Source: FEB-12 sp964503315 (GTDB lineage: Bacteria; Zixibacteria; MSB-5A5; GN15; FEB-12). From it: DNA of 64,000 nt. The notes beneath the pieces were generated by a model that was not told the origin of the DNA, searched no databases, and was given only the letters and a program-made list of their open reading frames with translations. The stretch covers positions 310,001 to 374,000 of the forward strand of contig CAZCZL010000001.1 of assembly GCA_964503315.1 (NCBI GenBank), in the 5' to 3' direction. Below are positions 1 to 7,277 of the stretch, piece by piece (the stretch's first letter is position 1; every line of letters starts with the position of its first letter). The translations under genes and the position numbers were made by a program.

Positions 1-27
1 AATTGCCGATCGAAGTAGTTTGGGGGC

Positions 28-43
28 GGGCACTAAAATTGCT
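28..43 (+). promoter_or_regulatory. candidate sigma-54 (-24/-12) promoter of the PEP-CTERM gene
   Basis: GGGCAC, five bases, then TTGCT matches the sigma-54 consensus TGGCAC-N5-TTGCW with one mismatch at the first T and the correct spacing of the GG and GC doublets. The predicted start near base 54 leaves a leader of about 50 bases before the GGAGG ribosome site at 92-96. Seen directly; use by RpoN is inferred. PEP-CTERM genes have been reported under RpoN with PrsK/PrsR in other bacteria. Confidence 0.55.
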
Positions 44-66
44 CTTAATCGCTTGTTCTGTAGAAT
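39..66 (+). promoter_or_regulatory. alternative sigma-70-type promoter, overlapping the sigma-54 site
   Basis: TTGCTC (39-44), a 16-base spacer and TAGAAT (61-66) also fit a housekeeping promoter. It shares bases with the sigma-54-like site, so only one of the two may be used. A perfect 9-bp inverted repeat, ATTGCTCTT at 38-46 and AAGAGCAAT at 82-90, brackets this region. Confidence 0.3.
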
Positions 67-104
67 CTTCAACCTCTAAACAAGAGCAATCGGAGGAAAT
101 ACCC

Positions 105-773
105 TTGCTCAAATGGCTTAAGATTCTGATTCTCTCCGCCTGTCTTATGGCAGTGGCGGGAAGCAGCATGGCGTTGCCGCAGGTCAACCAGTGGATCTCC
201 TACAACCATGGCGTGGCATGGGATTACGACAATTACGTATACGATTACGTGTCAAATGTCGATTTCTATACTGCCGGCAGCTTTGGTCTGGGCTTCCTGG
301 ATGGCTACACAATCGGCACCCAGTCTGGTCTCGACCACAGCATGAGCTGGTCTCACACTCTCCCCGGGGACCTCTCGGTTCCTCCGGGAACAATCGAGAG
401 AGCTCTCCTCTGGATCGACGGTTCACGGATCGACGACAATGACAACTGGGTTAGCTTCCAGGGTGTCTTCCAGTGGGGCGGTCTAAATTCGCAGGATGGA
501 CCATGGTGGGATTTCCTGGGGTTGCTTGGCGACAACACCCTGGTTAACCTCACTGATGTCAACATCCCCGGATTCTGGAACCAGGGCTCGCTTGATGTTT
601 CGATTACGGCCGGTGAACGGAGCCTTCGCATCAACAGTGCGTCCCTGGCTCTGAGCTACACCGCGGGTCCGGGATCCAACCCGACCACACCTGGCGTGCC
701 GGAACCGGCTACCATGGTGTTGTTCGGTCTTGGCCTGGTGGGTGCGGGTATCGCACGCCGTTTTCAGAAGTAA
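105..773 (+). CDS. PEP-CTERM sorting domain-containing protein
   Basis: Secreted protein of 222 residues predicted to be sorted by an exosortase. A signal peptide occupies about residues 1-24 (two Lys, a hydrophobic core, then SSMA before the mature LPQVNQ). The C terminus has the full tripartite signal: a VPEPAT motif, a hydrophobic stretch, and a basic RRFQK tail. The body is rich in Trp, Gly, Asp and Asn, with no catalytic motif I recognise. I chose the TTG at 105 because GGAGG ends nine bases upstream and the signal peptide begins there; the frame stays open to the window edge but that part does not look coding. No exosortase gene is in the window. In such systems the helix is embedded and cleaved at the membrane, and the protein usually goes to the surface or an exopolysaccharide matrix. 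The specific role is unknown. Confidence 0.88.
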   Translation: MLKWLKILILSACLMAVAGSSMALPQVNQWISYNHGVAWDYDNYVYDYVSNVDFYTAGSFGLGFLDGYTIGTQSGLDHSMSWSHTLPGDLSVPPGTIERALLWIDGSRIDDNDNWVSFQGVFQWGGLNSQDGPWWDFLGLLGDNTLVNLTDVNIPGFWNQGSLDVSITAGERSLRINSASLALSYTAGPGSNPTTPGVPEPATMVLFGLGLVGAGIARRFQK

Positions 774-798
774 GACCTCTCAGAACAGGCAAGATGAG

Positions 799-837
799 GC
801 AGGTGATCGCTTTCGCGGTCACCTGCTATTTTTTTGC
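799..837 (+). terminator. intrinsic terminator of the PEP-CTERM gene
   Basis: A 12-bp stem (799-810 with 815-826, one G-T pair, TTTC loop) is followed by TATTTTTTT. The right arm ends on the last base of the nth stop codon of the opposing gene. There is no T-run on the minus side, so it mainly serves the plus-strand gene. Confidence 0.85.
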
Positions 838-1500
838 GGAAAATCGTCCGGCGCTGGGACAAAATCGACGGATCACGCACTCCCCGCACTTCGGTCCTCG
901 TGCGATGCAGGTGCTCCGTCCATGCAGAATCAGAAGGTGAGAAAAGTCTATCCAGTCCGCCTTCGGTATCAATTCCATCAGGTCTCTTTCGATCCGCTCG
1001 GGCGAGCGTTTTGAACTGAATCCAAGTCGAACGCTCAACCGGGCGACATGCGTGTCGACCACCACTCCCTCAGCCAAGCCGTAGCCAGCCCCCAACACGA
1101 CCGAAGCGGTCTTGCGCCCTACGCCGCGAAGCCGAATCAATTCCTCCAATGTGCGGGGAACTTCCCCCCCGAAATCCTCTATCAACTGCCGGGCGCTCTC
1201 GTTGATCGCCCGCGCTTTTGAAGGAGCCAGGCCGACTGAAGCGATTTCTTCCTGGATCTCGGACACCTGTGCTTCTGCAAATGACTTGAGACTGGGGAAT
1301 CGATGAAACAGCCTCGGTGTCACCATATTGACCCGGACATCCGTCGACTGGGCCGAAAGAATAACCGCAAAGAGAAGTTGATAGATACTGTCGTATTGAA
1401 GCGCCGTTTTGGGGGCCGGGTATTGTTTCTTGAGCAAACTGACAATAGTCGCCGACCGCTTTCTCCGTGATTCTTTGGATTCGCGCGGCATCTGATTCAC
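826..1500 (-). CDS. nth: endonuclease III
   Basis: Base-excision repair DNA glycosylase/AP lyase of 224 residues that removes oxidised pyrimidines and nicks the abasic site. The helix-hairpin-helix reads LRGVGRKTA with catalytic Lys130, and VDTHV supplies Asp149. Four cysteines (198, 205, 208, 214) in the C-X6-C-X2-C-X5-C pattern form the [4Fe-4S] loop. It starts with GTG inside the prmC stop (GTGA, 4-base overlap), so it is probably translationally coupled to prmC and is the last gene of the run from rpmE. Length and all catalytic residues are normal. Confidence 0.95.
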   Translation of the reverse strand: MNQMPRESKESRRKRSATIVSLLKKQYPAPKTALQYDSIYQLLFAVILSAQSTDVRVNMVTPRLFHRFPSLKSFAEAQVSEIQEEIASVGLAPSKARAINESARQLIEDFGGEVPRTLEELIRLRGVGRKTASVVLGAGYGLAEGVVVDTHVARLSVRLGFSSKRSPERIERDLMELIPKADWIDFSHLLILHGRSTCIARGPKCGECVIRRFCPSAGRFSAKK

Positions 1501-2357
1501 TCGCAGGCGAGAATAACCACCCGGTCCAGATTGGCCAGATCCTTGAGAATGGAGATCGAACTGTACCGTGAATCACTGTTGGTCAGTGCCGCCACTTTCT
1601 CTGCCTGGTCATGTCCTATTTCAAACATGATCCGTCCGCCGGGCGCCAGGTAGGATGGCGCGATCTTGACGAGTTCCTTGATGACATCCATTCCCTCGCC
1701 CCCCGAGGTCAGCGATATCTTCGGATCAGCCAGAACTTCCGGTGGCAATGTCGCGTACTCATGCTCCGCTATATAGGGAGGATTCGACAGGATCAGGTCA
1801 AACCTCTCATCCGGTCGCACGGCGGAAAAGAGATCAGATACGCGGAATTCGATTCGACCATTCAATTGGTATCGTTCGGCATTCTGTTTGGCCACGGCGA
1901 TCGCCTCGGGAGAGATGTCGAGCGCTACATACTGCCCGATTTTCAGTTCGCTCGCTACCGTCAGGGAGATCACGCCAGAGCCAACGCCCACATCGAGTAT
2001 CTTGGGTGACGCCAGCTTCCGCTTCTGGACGAAGGAGATCGCTGCTTCACAAAGAAGTTCCGTTTCCGGCGCCGGCACCATGACGGCTGGTCCGACTATG
2101 AATTTTCGGCCAAAGAACCAGCACTCTCCGAGGATATGCTGGAGTGGCTCGCGCGTCAGCCGGCGAGCTATGATCCGGTCGATCTCCGCGCGAACTTCCG
2201 TGGTCAGCCGTTCCGCGCCGTGCAAGACCAGTTCCATTCGTCCCACATTCAGCACATGGCAGAGGATCAGTTCGACTTCAGCATCCGCCTGGTCGATCCC
2301 CGCCGCGGCCAAAACGCGGGATTTTTCGGCAATGAACGGCGCCAGCGACATGGACAT
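1497..2357 (-). CDS. prmC: peptide chain release factor N5-glutamine methyltransferase
   Basis: Methylates the Gln of the GGQ motif in release factors; its substrate gene prfA lies two genes upstream. The protein has an N-terminal helical domain and a Rossmann SAM domain with DVGVGSG near residues 122-128 and the signature NPPY near 192-195, which binds the target glutamine. I start at the ATG at 2357, preceded by GGGAG at five bases and AAGGAG at eleven; a GTG at 2369 sits directly on the ribosome site and is less likely. The ATG at 2351 is also possible. The stop overlaps the nth start by four bases. Confidence 0.93.
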   Translation of the reverse strand: MSMSLAPFIAEKSRVLAAAGIDQADAEVELILCHVLNVGRMELVLHGAERLTTEVRAEIDRIIARRLTREPLQHILGECWFFGRKFIVGPAVMVPAPETELLCEAAISFVQKRKLASPKILDVGVGSGVISLTVASELKIGQYVALDISPEAIAVAKQNAERYQLNGRIEFRVSDLFSAVRPDERFDLILSNPPYIAEHEYATLPPEVLADPKISLTSGGEGMDVIKELVKIAPSYLAPGGRIMFEIGHDQAEKVAALTNSDSRYSSISILKDLANLDRVVILACE

Positions 2358-2395
2358 AACTACTCCCACTCCTTAGTTTGCAAGCAAATGCTCGA

Positions 2396-3361
2396 TCATG
2401 CAGCTTTCCGGCTGCGGAACCATCCGATCAGATACACCAGCGCCCAGAATCCGATGAACCCATAACAGAACGAATAGGTCAACTCTTTCGAAAATTGAAT
2501 CGAATGTGGAATGAGATAAATGAACAGCATAACCGCAAACATCCCCAACCCGAACCAGCCAAGTGTTTTCGGGCCGAAGATATCTCTCCCTTTGCGTCCG
2601 TTAGTCAACGATCGAACACCGATCAGTACAGCGAACAATTGATATACAAACAGCAATTGTGTCTTGTTGTCGGTAGCGTCGGTGCCGAAAGGAACTCCTT
2701 CCCATATTCCGCCGAACGCGTACCAGTTCATGGCAAATCCGAACGGATACCCGCCAATAAGCGTCATGACGGCTGACGCAAAGAGATACTTCAGCATTGT
2801 TCCGGGTGTCTCACTGCCGCGAATGACCGAAAGCGAGTGCAGGGCCGCCATAGCCACACAAAAAACAGTCGCGAACATGAAAGCAATGTGAGGTAGAAGA
2901 ATGACCTTCGGAACATCGCCGAAATACTTCACGAAAAACGGCTTGCCGTTCTGCAGCAGGAAGGTCGCCAGCACTGACTGCGCGTCATCCACTATCTGTA
3001 CATAATATTGAATCCTTCCACCGCGCGCTCCGGTGGACATCTCAAAGAAATAACTCCCGGTCGTCGAATCCGCCAGGATCATCGATTGTGAGCGATACGC
3101 CGCAATGTCCGCCAGGTCATCCTGCTCGGATTTGGCGTACCGAAGGACCGGCTGGATCTGCTCGGTCAGGTTGCCGGTGATATTCATGGTCACCCGCACC
3201 CTGCTGTTCTCGGCGAATTTTGGGACGGTGGTCAGCTCGAACTTGTAGCCGTTTTCATAATGAGAAACGAACTCCGGTTTTCCGCGTGAGGCCCGCGATG
3301 CTACTATCAGCATCACGATCGTCAGCAGAATGGCGCCCGCAAAGCGAATGGTTTTGAACAT
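2396..3361 (-). CDS. unknown membrane protein with N-terminal extracytoplasmic domain
   Basis: A 321-residue protein I do not recognise. It has an N-terminal signal or anchor helix (about 5-22), then about 125 residues of beta-rich extracytoplasmic sequence (roughly 28-150), then four or five hydrophobic helices in the C-terminal half and a basic RSRKA tail. No enzyme motif is visible. It lies 13 bases after prfA and just before prmC, so it is probably co-transcribed with the translation genes without necessarily sharing their function. The start has only a weak ribosome site, but the signal helix supports it. Confidence 0.7.
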   Translation of the reverse strand: MFKTIRFAGAILLTIVMLIVASRASRGKPEFVSHYENGYKFELTTVPKFAENSRVRVTMNITGNLTEQIQPVLRYAKSEQDDLADIAAYRSQSMILADSTTGSYFFEMSTGARGGRIQYYVQIVDDAQSVLATFLLQNGKPFFVKYFGDVPKVILLPHIAFMFATVFCVAMAALHSLSVIRGSETPGTMLKYLFASAVMTLIGGYPFGFAMNWYAFGGIWEGVPFGTDATDNKTQLLFVYQLFAVLIGVRSLTNGRKGRDIFGPKTLGWFGLGMFAVMLFIYLIPHSIQFSKELTYSFCYGFIGFWALVYLIGWFRSRKAA

Positions 3362-3374
3362 ATGGCCCGGTGAA

Positions 3375-4445
3375 TTAGACGGCAGCCTCGGCCCGGAGAC
3401 GTTCCTCCTGGTCGTGCTGGCGTAGTGGTTCTATGAGTGGATCGACATTTCCTTCGAGAATATCCGACAACGCGTAGATCGTCAGATTGATGCGGTGATC
3501 CGTCACGCGCGACTGCGGGAAATTGTAGGTCCGAATCTTGGCCGACCGGTCCCCGGTCGAGACCATCGACTTTCGCTCTGCCGCTAGTTTCGCCTGACGG
3601 TCCGCGATCATTCTGTCGTACAACCTCGCACGAAGGACCTTGAGCGCCTTCTGTTTGTTCTTGAGCTGCGACTTCTCATCCTGGCAGGTCACGACCATGC
3701 CGGTCGGGATATGCGTGATGCGGACCGCCGAATCGGTCGTATTGACTGACTGCCCTCCCGGCCCGGACGAACGGTAGACATCGACCTTGATCTCATTCTC
3801 TTTGATCTCGATATCTATCTCTTCCGCCTCCGGAAAAACCGCGACCGTGATAGCCGAAGTATGAATTCTCCCCTGCGTTTCGGTCGCCGGTACGCGCTGC
3901 ACGCGGTGAACGCCCGACTCATACTTCATTGTTCCGTATGCCCCATCACCATCGAGCGAGAAGATGATCTCCTTGAATCCCCCCATCCCCGATATCGATG
4001 AACTAAGTATCTCCATCTTCCAGTGCTTGGCATCTGAAAAGCGCTGATACATGCGGAAGATATCTGCCGCGAACAGCCCTGCCTCATCCCCGCCGGTTCC
4101 GGCGCGTATTTCAACAACCGCGGACTTGTCATCCTCGGGGTCTTTCGGGAGTAACTTGACGCGGAACTCCTTCTCGACCTCTTCGACCAATGGCTCATTC
4201 GCTTCCAGCTCTTCGCGGGCCATCGCCACCATTTCCGGGTCATCGGATCCCATCATCTCGCGCGCATCCGCTACCGACCTGCAGACCTGTCGATATTTGC
4301 GGCCAGCCTCGAGTACTTCAACTAATTGACGTCGCTCGCGGTTGAGCGCAATAAACCGCTTCTGGTCGCTCACGACCGTAGGGTCAGAGAGTGACTCATC
4401 GAGTGCGACCAAGCGTTGTTCCAGTTTTTCCACTATATCCAGCAT
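3375..4445 (-). CDS. prfA: peptide chain release factor 1
   Basis: Recognises UAA and UAG stop codons and triggers peptidyl-tRNA hydrolysis. The codon-recognition tripeptide PAT (residues 186-188) marks it as RF1 rather than RF2, and the GGQ motif is at 230-232 in SSGPGGQSVN. At 356 residues it is full length. It sits between the yqhQ-like gene and the membrane protein that precedes prmC; prfA and prmC are commonly linked because PrmC modifies this GGQ. Confidence 0.97.
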   Translation of the reverse strand: MLDIVEKLEQRLVALDESLSDPTVVSDQKRFIALNRERRQLVEVLEAGRKYRQVCRSVADAREMMGSDDPEMVAMAREELEANEPLVEEVEKEFRVKLLPKDPEDDKSAVVEIRAGTGGDEAGLFAADIFRMYQRFSDAKHWKMEILSSSISGMGGFKEIIFSLDGDGAYGTMKYESGVHRVQRVPATETQGRIHTSAITVAVFPEAEEIDIEIKENEIKVDVYRSSGPGGQSVNTTDSAVRITHIPTGMVVTCQDEKSQLKNKQKALKVLRARLYDRMIADRQAKLAAERKSMVSTGDRSAKIRTYNFPQSRVTDHRINLTIYALSDILEGNVDPLIEPLRQHDQEERLRAEAAV

Positions 4446-4521
4446 GACAAGATCCGATTTTTGGGTGAATGTACAGGGATGCCTCCCTTTCGGGCAAGCA
4501 GAGAAACGCGATTGAGCGTCG

Positions 4522-5490
4522 CTACGAGAGGGCGGTGACTTTGGAGGTCACGCGAGATTGGGTCGTGCCGAGAGAGGCCTCAAGCGCCGCGATAGCCACT
4601 TCGATCTGGTCAAGCGATGGCTCCTTGGTCGTGATCTTCTGCAGCCAGAGCCCCGGCTTGATCAGGTAACGGGTCACCGCGTTGTCGCGTGTTTTTCCGG
4701 AGAGCTTGAGTAGCTCATACGAGGTTCCCGCGACCAGCGGCAAAAGCGCGAAATGAATCCCAAAACGGGTCAACAACGCCGGCGGATGTCCCGCGTACAC
4801 CGCATACAGCGTGTCAGAGACCGCGTAAACCGCTATCGCCAAAAGTGCGACTATGAGGATGAAGGACGTTCCGCACCGCGGATGGAACCGCGTGTGGCAG
4901 GCCGCCCGCTCGGGAAGCATATCCTCACCCATTTCGTACGCGTAGATCGATTTGTGCTCCGCGCCGTGATACTGGAATATCCGATAGAAATCTTTGAAAA
5001 ATGTCAGCGCGTAAACGTAGGCGACGAAAATCGTCAATCGTATCCCGCCTGCCAACAGGTTGAAGGCCAGAGCATCCTTCTTGATTCCGATGAAACTGGC
5101 GACCGCCAGCGGCAGGAAGAAGAAAAAGAAGATCCCCGCGCCAAGCGCGAAAACAGCTGAGCCCGCCAGATAGAGCGAATTTGCCTTCTTCGGTTTAATC
5201 TCGGCCGTCTCCCCTTTGGCCTGCGCCTCCTGCTTTTCCATCTCATGGATCGCGATCTCGGCGGAGAAATTGAGCGTCCGGATACCGAGGATCATCATCT
5301 CGACGAACGCCACCGCTCCGCGCAAAACAGGCGTATTGAGGAGTTTATAGCGGGAGGCCAGTGAACGGTACGGCTCGGTTTTGACCACGATCTCGCCGGA
5401 GGGAATGCGAACAGCAGTCGCGACACGGTCTTTCGAACGCATCATCACACCTTCGATCACTGCTTGTCCGCCAATATTCAGATCGGGCAC
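4522..5490 (-). CDS. DUF1385 (YqhQ-like) membrane protein
   Basis: The 322-residue protein has the DUF1385 family signature GGQAVIEGVMMR at its N terminus and the conserved YHGAEHKSIYAYE stretch near the middle, with several membrane helices (about 115-135, 150-165 and 205-250). Its biochemical function is not established. Proteins of this family are frequently encoded beside rpmE, prfA and prmC, as here. The GTG start at 5490 has AGGGGA five bases upstream. A 76-base gap separates it from prfA. Confidence 0.88.
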   Translation of the reverse strand: MPDLNIGGQAVIEGVMMRSKDRVATAVRIPSGEIVVKTEPYRSLASRYKLLNTPVLRGAVAFVEMMILGIRTLNFSAEIAIHEMEKQEAQAKGETAEIKPKKANSLYLAGSAVFALGAGIFFFFFLPLAVASFIGIKKDALAFNLLAGGIRLTIFVAYVYALTFFKDFYRIFQYHGAEHKSIYAYEMGEDMLPERAACHTRFHPRCGTSFILIVALLAIAVYAVSDTLYAVYAGHPPALLTRFGIHFALLPLVAGTSYELLKLSGKTRDNAVTRYLIKPGLWLQKITTKEPSLDQIEVAIAALEASLGTTQSRVTSKVTALS

Positions 5491-5608
5491 GCTGTTCCCC
5501 TGGCTAAGGTTTCCTGAGTCGGGCTGTCTGTGGGTGTCCGTCGCGCGACGGAGTTTCGATAATAGTACGCCGCCACCAGCATGACCGATGGCGACAAACT
5601 TCTTGAGA

Positions 5609-5821
5609 CTACTTCTTGTCGCCGAGCTGGCCGTATTTGCGGCGGAAACGCTCCACGCGTCCGGCCGTATCCATCAGCTTCTGTTTGCCGGTGAAATACG
5701 GATGGCAGTTGGAGCAGATTTCCACGGCGATCTGCTTGCGGGTCGACCGAGTCTTGTACTGGGCGCCGCAGGCACAGGTGATCGTCACCTCGTTGTACTG
5801 CGGATGGATGCCTGCTTTCAC
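5609..5821 (-). CDS. rpmE: 50S ribosomal protein L31
   Basis: Large-subunit protein of 70 residues, zinc-binding form: a CAC pair near the N terminus and CSNC in the middle provide four cysteines, and CHPYFTGKQ is the family signature. I place the start at the GTG at 5821, giving MKAGIHPQY as in other L31 proteins, with AGGA seven bases upstream. A GTG two codons earlier touches the ribosome site and is unlikely. It is the first gene of the run through yqhQ, prfA and prmC to nth. Confidence 0.95.
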   Translation of the reverse strand: MKAGIHPQYNEVTITCACGAQYKTRSTRKQIAVEICSNCHPYFTGKQKLMDTAGRVERFRRKYGQLGDKK

Positions 5822-5912
5822 GTTCACTTCCTTTATGACTGCTGTTCAAACTTTCTCTTCAACAAACAGAACAACAGGCGGTTCCAGCCATGCCGGTCCG
5901 CCGGAGCCTGTA

Positions 5913-5940
5913 AATATAATGGATAGAACGGGTTTGGCAA
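5913..5940 (-). promoter_or_regulatory. candidate promoter of rpmE
   Basis: Reading on the minus strand, TTGCCA (5940-5935), a 16-base spacer and TATATT (5918-5913) form a sigma-70-type promoter about 90 bases before the rpmE start. It would drive the whole translation/repair run. The region from 5941 to 6016 holds nothing else I can name. Confidence 0.6.
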
Positions 5941-6016
5941 GGCGAAGTTGGGTTGGATGCATGAGCGAGGACCAAACAGACATAACCCATTGATAGACAT
6001 AACAATAGGGTGTCCT

Positions 6017-6670
6017 TTATGGCTTCAGCACCACCGACCAATAGTACTTCTTGTAGGTCATTCGCTCAATCGACATGGCCGGTTCGAATATCCGTCGAAG
6101 CTCTTCCTCCTCGTAATAATTCTTCAGGATCACATGCTGCTCGCCATTTTCCAGATACCGGCGCTTGAAACTGTTGCCGAACTCGTCCTTCCGGACAAAC
6201 TCATGATGCGTCCCTTCGGCCGGCGGATTATTATCGATCAACCAGACCTTTCCACCCGGCTTGAGCGGTTTCCGGAGCAATTCAAAGAAATTGTCGAACT
6301 CCTGTTTTGGCTGATGCGAAAACCAGAATCCAACCGCGACTACATCAAACGCCTTCTCCGGCCACGGATGCGCGAACATATCGGCCGCGATGAATTCCAC
6401 CGGACAACCAAACTGCTTCTGCTTCGCCTGAGCCAACATTTCGGGCCAAATATCTGATGCCGTCACATGCGCGGCGGTCTCGGACATGACTTTCGTCCAG
6501 TAGCCGGTTCCACAGGCCATCTCAAGTACAGCCTTGCCGGCAACCAGCGCGCGAAGGCGATCCGCTTCGTCATCGATCTCTTTCCGGCGCTCCGGGATCT
6601 CCCGGAAATAGATCTGCTCATACTCTGCCGCCCGATGCCGGTAGTACTCTTCGGTTGGTTTATCCCGCAT
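6017..6670 (-). CDS. class I SAM-dependent methyltransferase
   Basis: A 217-residue small-molecule-type methyltransferase. The SAM loop reads VLEMACGTGYW, an acidic residue follows at the end of strand 2 (ASDIWPEM), and LKPGGKVWLIDNN is the post-strand-5 motif. The substrate cannot be read from the sequence. It overlaps the upstream flavodoxin-like gene by 11 bases and ends the long minus-strand run from gcvT. Confidence 0.82.
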   Translation of the reverse strand: MRDKPTEEYYRHRAAEYEQIYFREIPERRKEIDDEADRLRALVAGKAVLEMACGTGYWTKVMSETAAHVTASDIWPEMLAQAKQKQFGCPVEFIAADMFAHPWPEKAFDVVAVGFWFSHQPKQEFDNFFELLRKPLKPGGKVWLIDNNPPAEGTHHEFVRKDEFGNSFKRRYLENGEQHVILKNYYEEEELRRIFEPAMSIERMTYKKYYWSVVLKP

Positions 6671-7277
6671 TCTGCTCCTTCATGGCTATCGCCAGTTTGC
6701 GGCCGAGCTCCTTCGCTTGTTCGACAACCTGATTGTCTCTCGTGGCCGAACCGATCTCGACATCCTCATGCGACCAGGTGACCATCCCGACAGACGCGAT
6801 CTCTATCCACTTGAAAAAACCAACCACCGTCCGCCGCGCCCCCTCGAACCAGCCGGATTCTCCTCCGACAAACACCATTGCCCCCGGACGTTTCTTCGGC
6901 AGCAGTTTGAGAAAGCTATGCTCCGGATCGATATTCTTGAAATCATACGGCCGGAAGCAATTGCATCTATCGATAAACGCTTTCGCCTGCGCCGAGACAT
7001 TGTCGAAATAGATCGGCGAACCGAATATCAGCGCATCGCATTGGACTATCAGGTCGTATTGCCTGTCAATCTCATGAAAAAAGCAGAAGTGTGGCGTTGG
7101 AGCCTCTCCACACGCCTGACAAGGGATGAACTGAAGATCAGAAATCTTGATCGTCTGGATCTCCGCATTTTCTCCCAATGCCAGGGCACACTCATCCGCG
7201 ACGATCTTCAGGAGCTCGTCAGTCGATGACCCCTTGGTTGGCGAGCCGGATATCAGCAGCAGCTTACGCATTCTCAT
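6660..7277 (-). CDS. flavodoxin-fold NAD(P)H-dependent oxidoreductase
   Basis: A 205-residue FMN-reductase-type protein. The N-terminal LLLISGSPTKGSST is the phosphate-binding loop for FMN and IFGSPIYF is the second flavin-contact segment. It has CQACGEAPTPHFC, a cysteine group resembling but not matching that of iron-sulfur flavoproteins, so it may or may not carry a cluster. It overlaps the ABC-F gene by 14 bases and the methyltransferase by 11, so the three are probably translated together. The electron acceptor is unknown. Confidence 0.78.
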   Translation of the reverse strand: MRMRKLLLISGSPTKGSSTDELLKIVADECALALGENAEIQTIKISDLQFIPCQACGEAPTPHFCFFHEIDRQYDLIVQCDALIFGSPIYFDNVSAQAKAFIDRCNCFRPYDFKNIDPEHSFLKLLPKKRPGAMVFVGGESGWFEGARRTVVGFFKWIEIASVGMVTWSHEDVEIGSATRDNQVVEQAKELGRKLAIAMKEQNAG

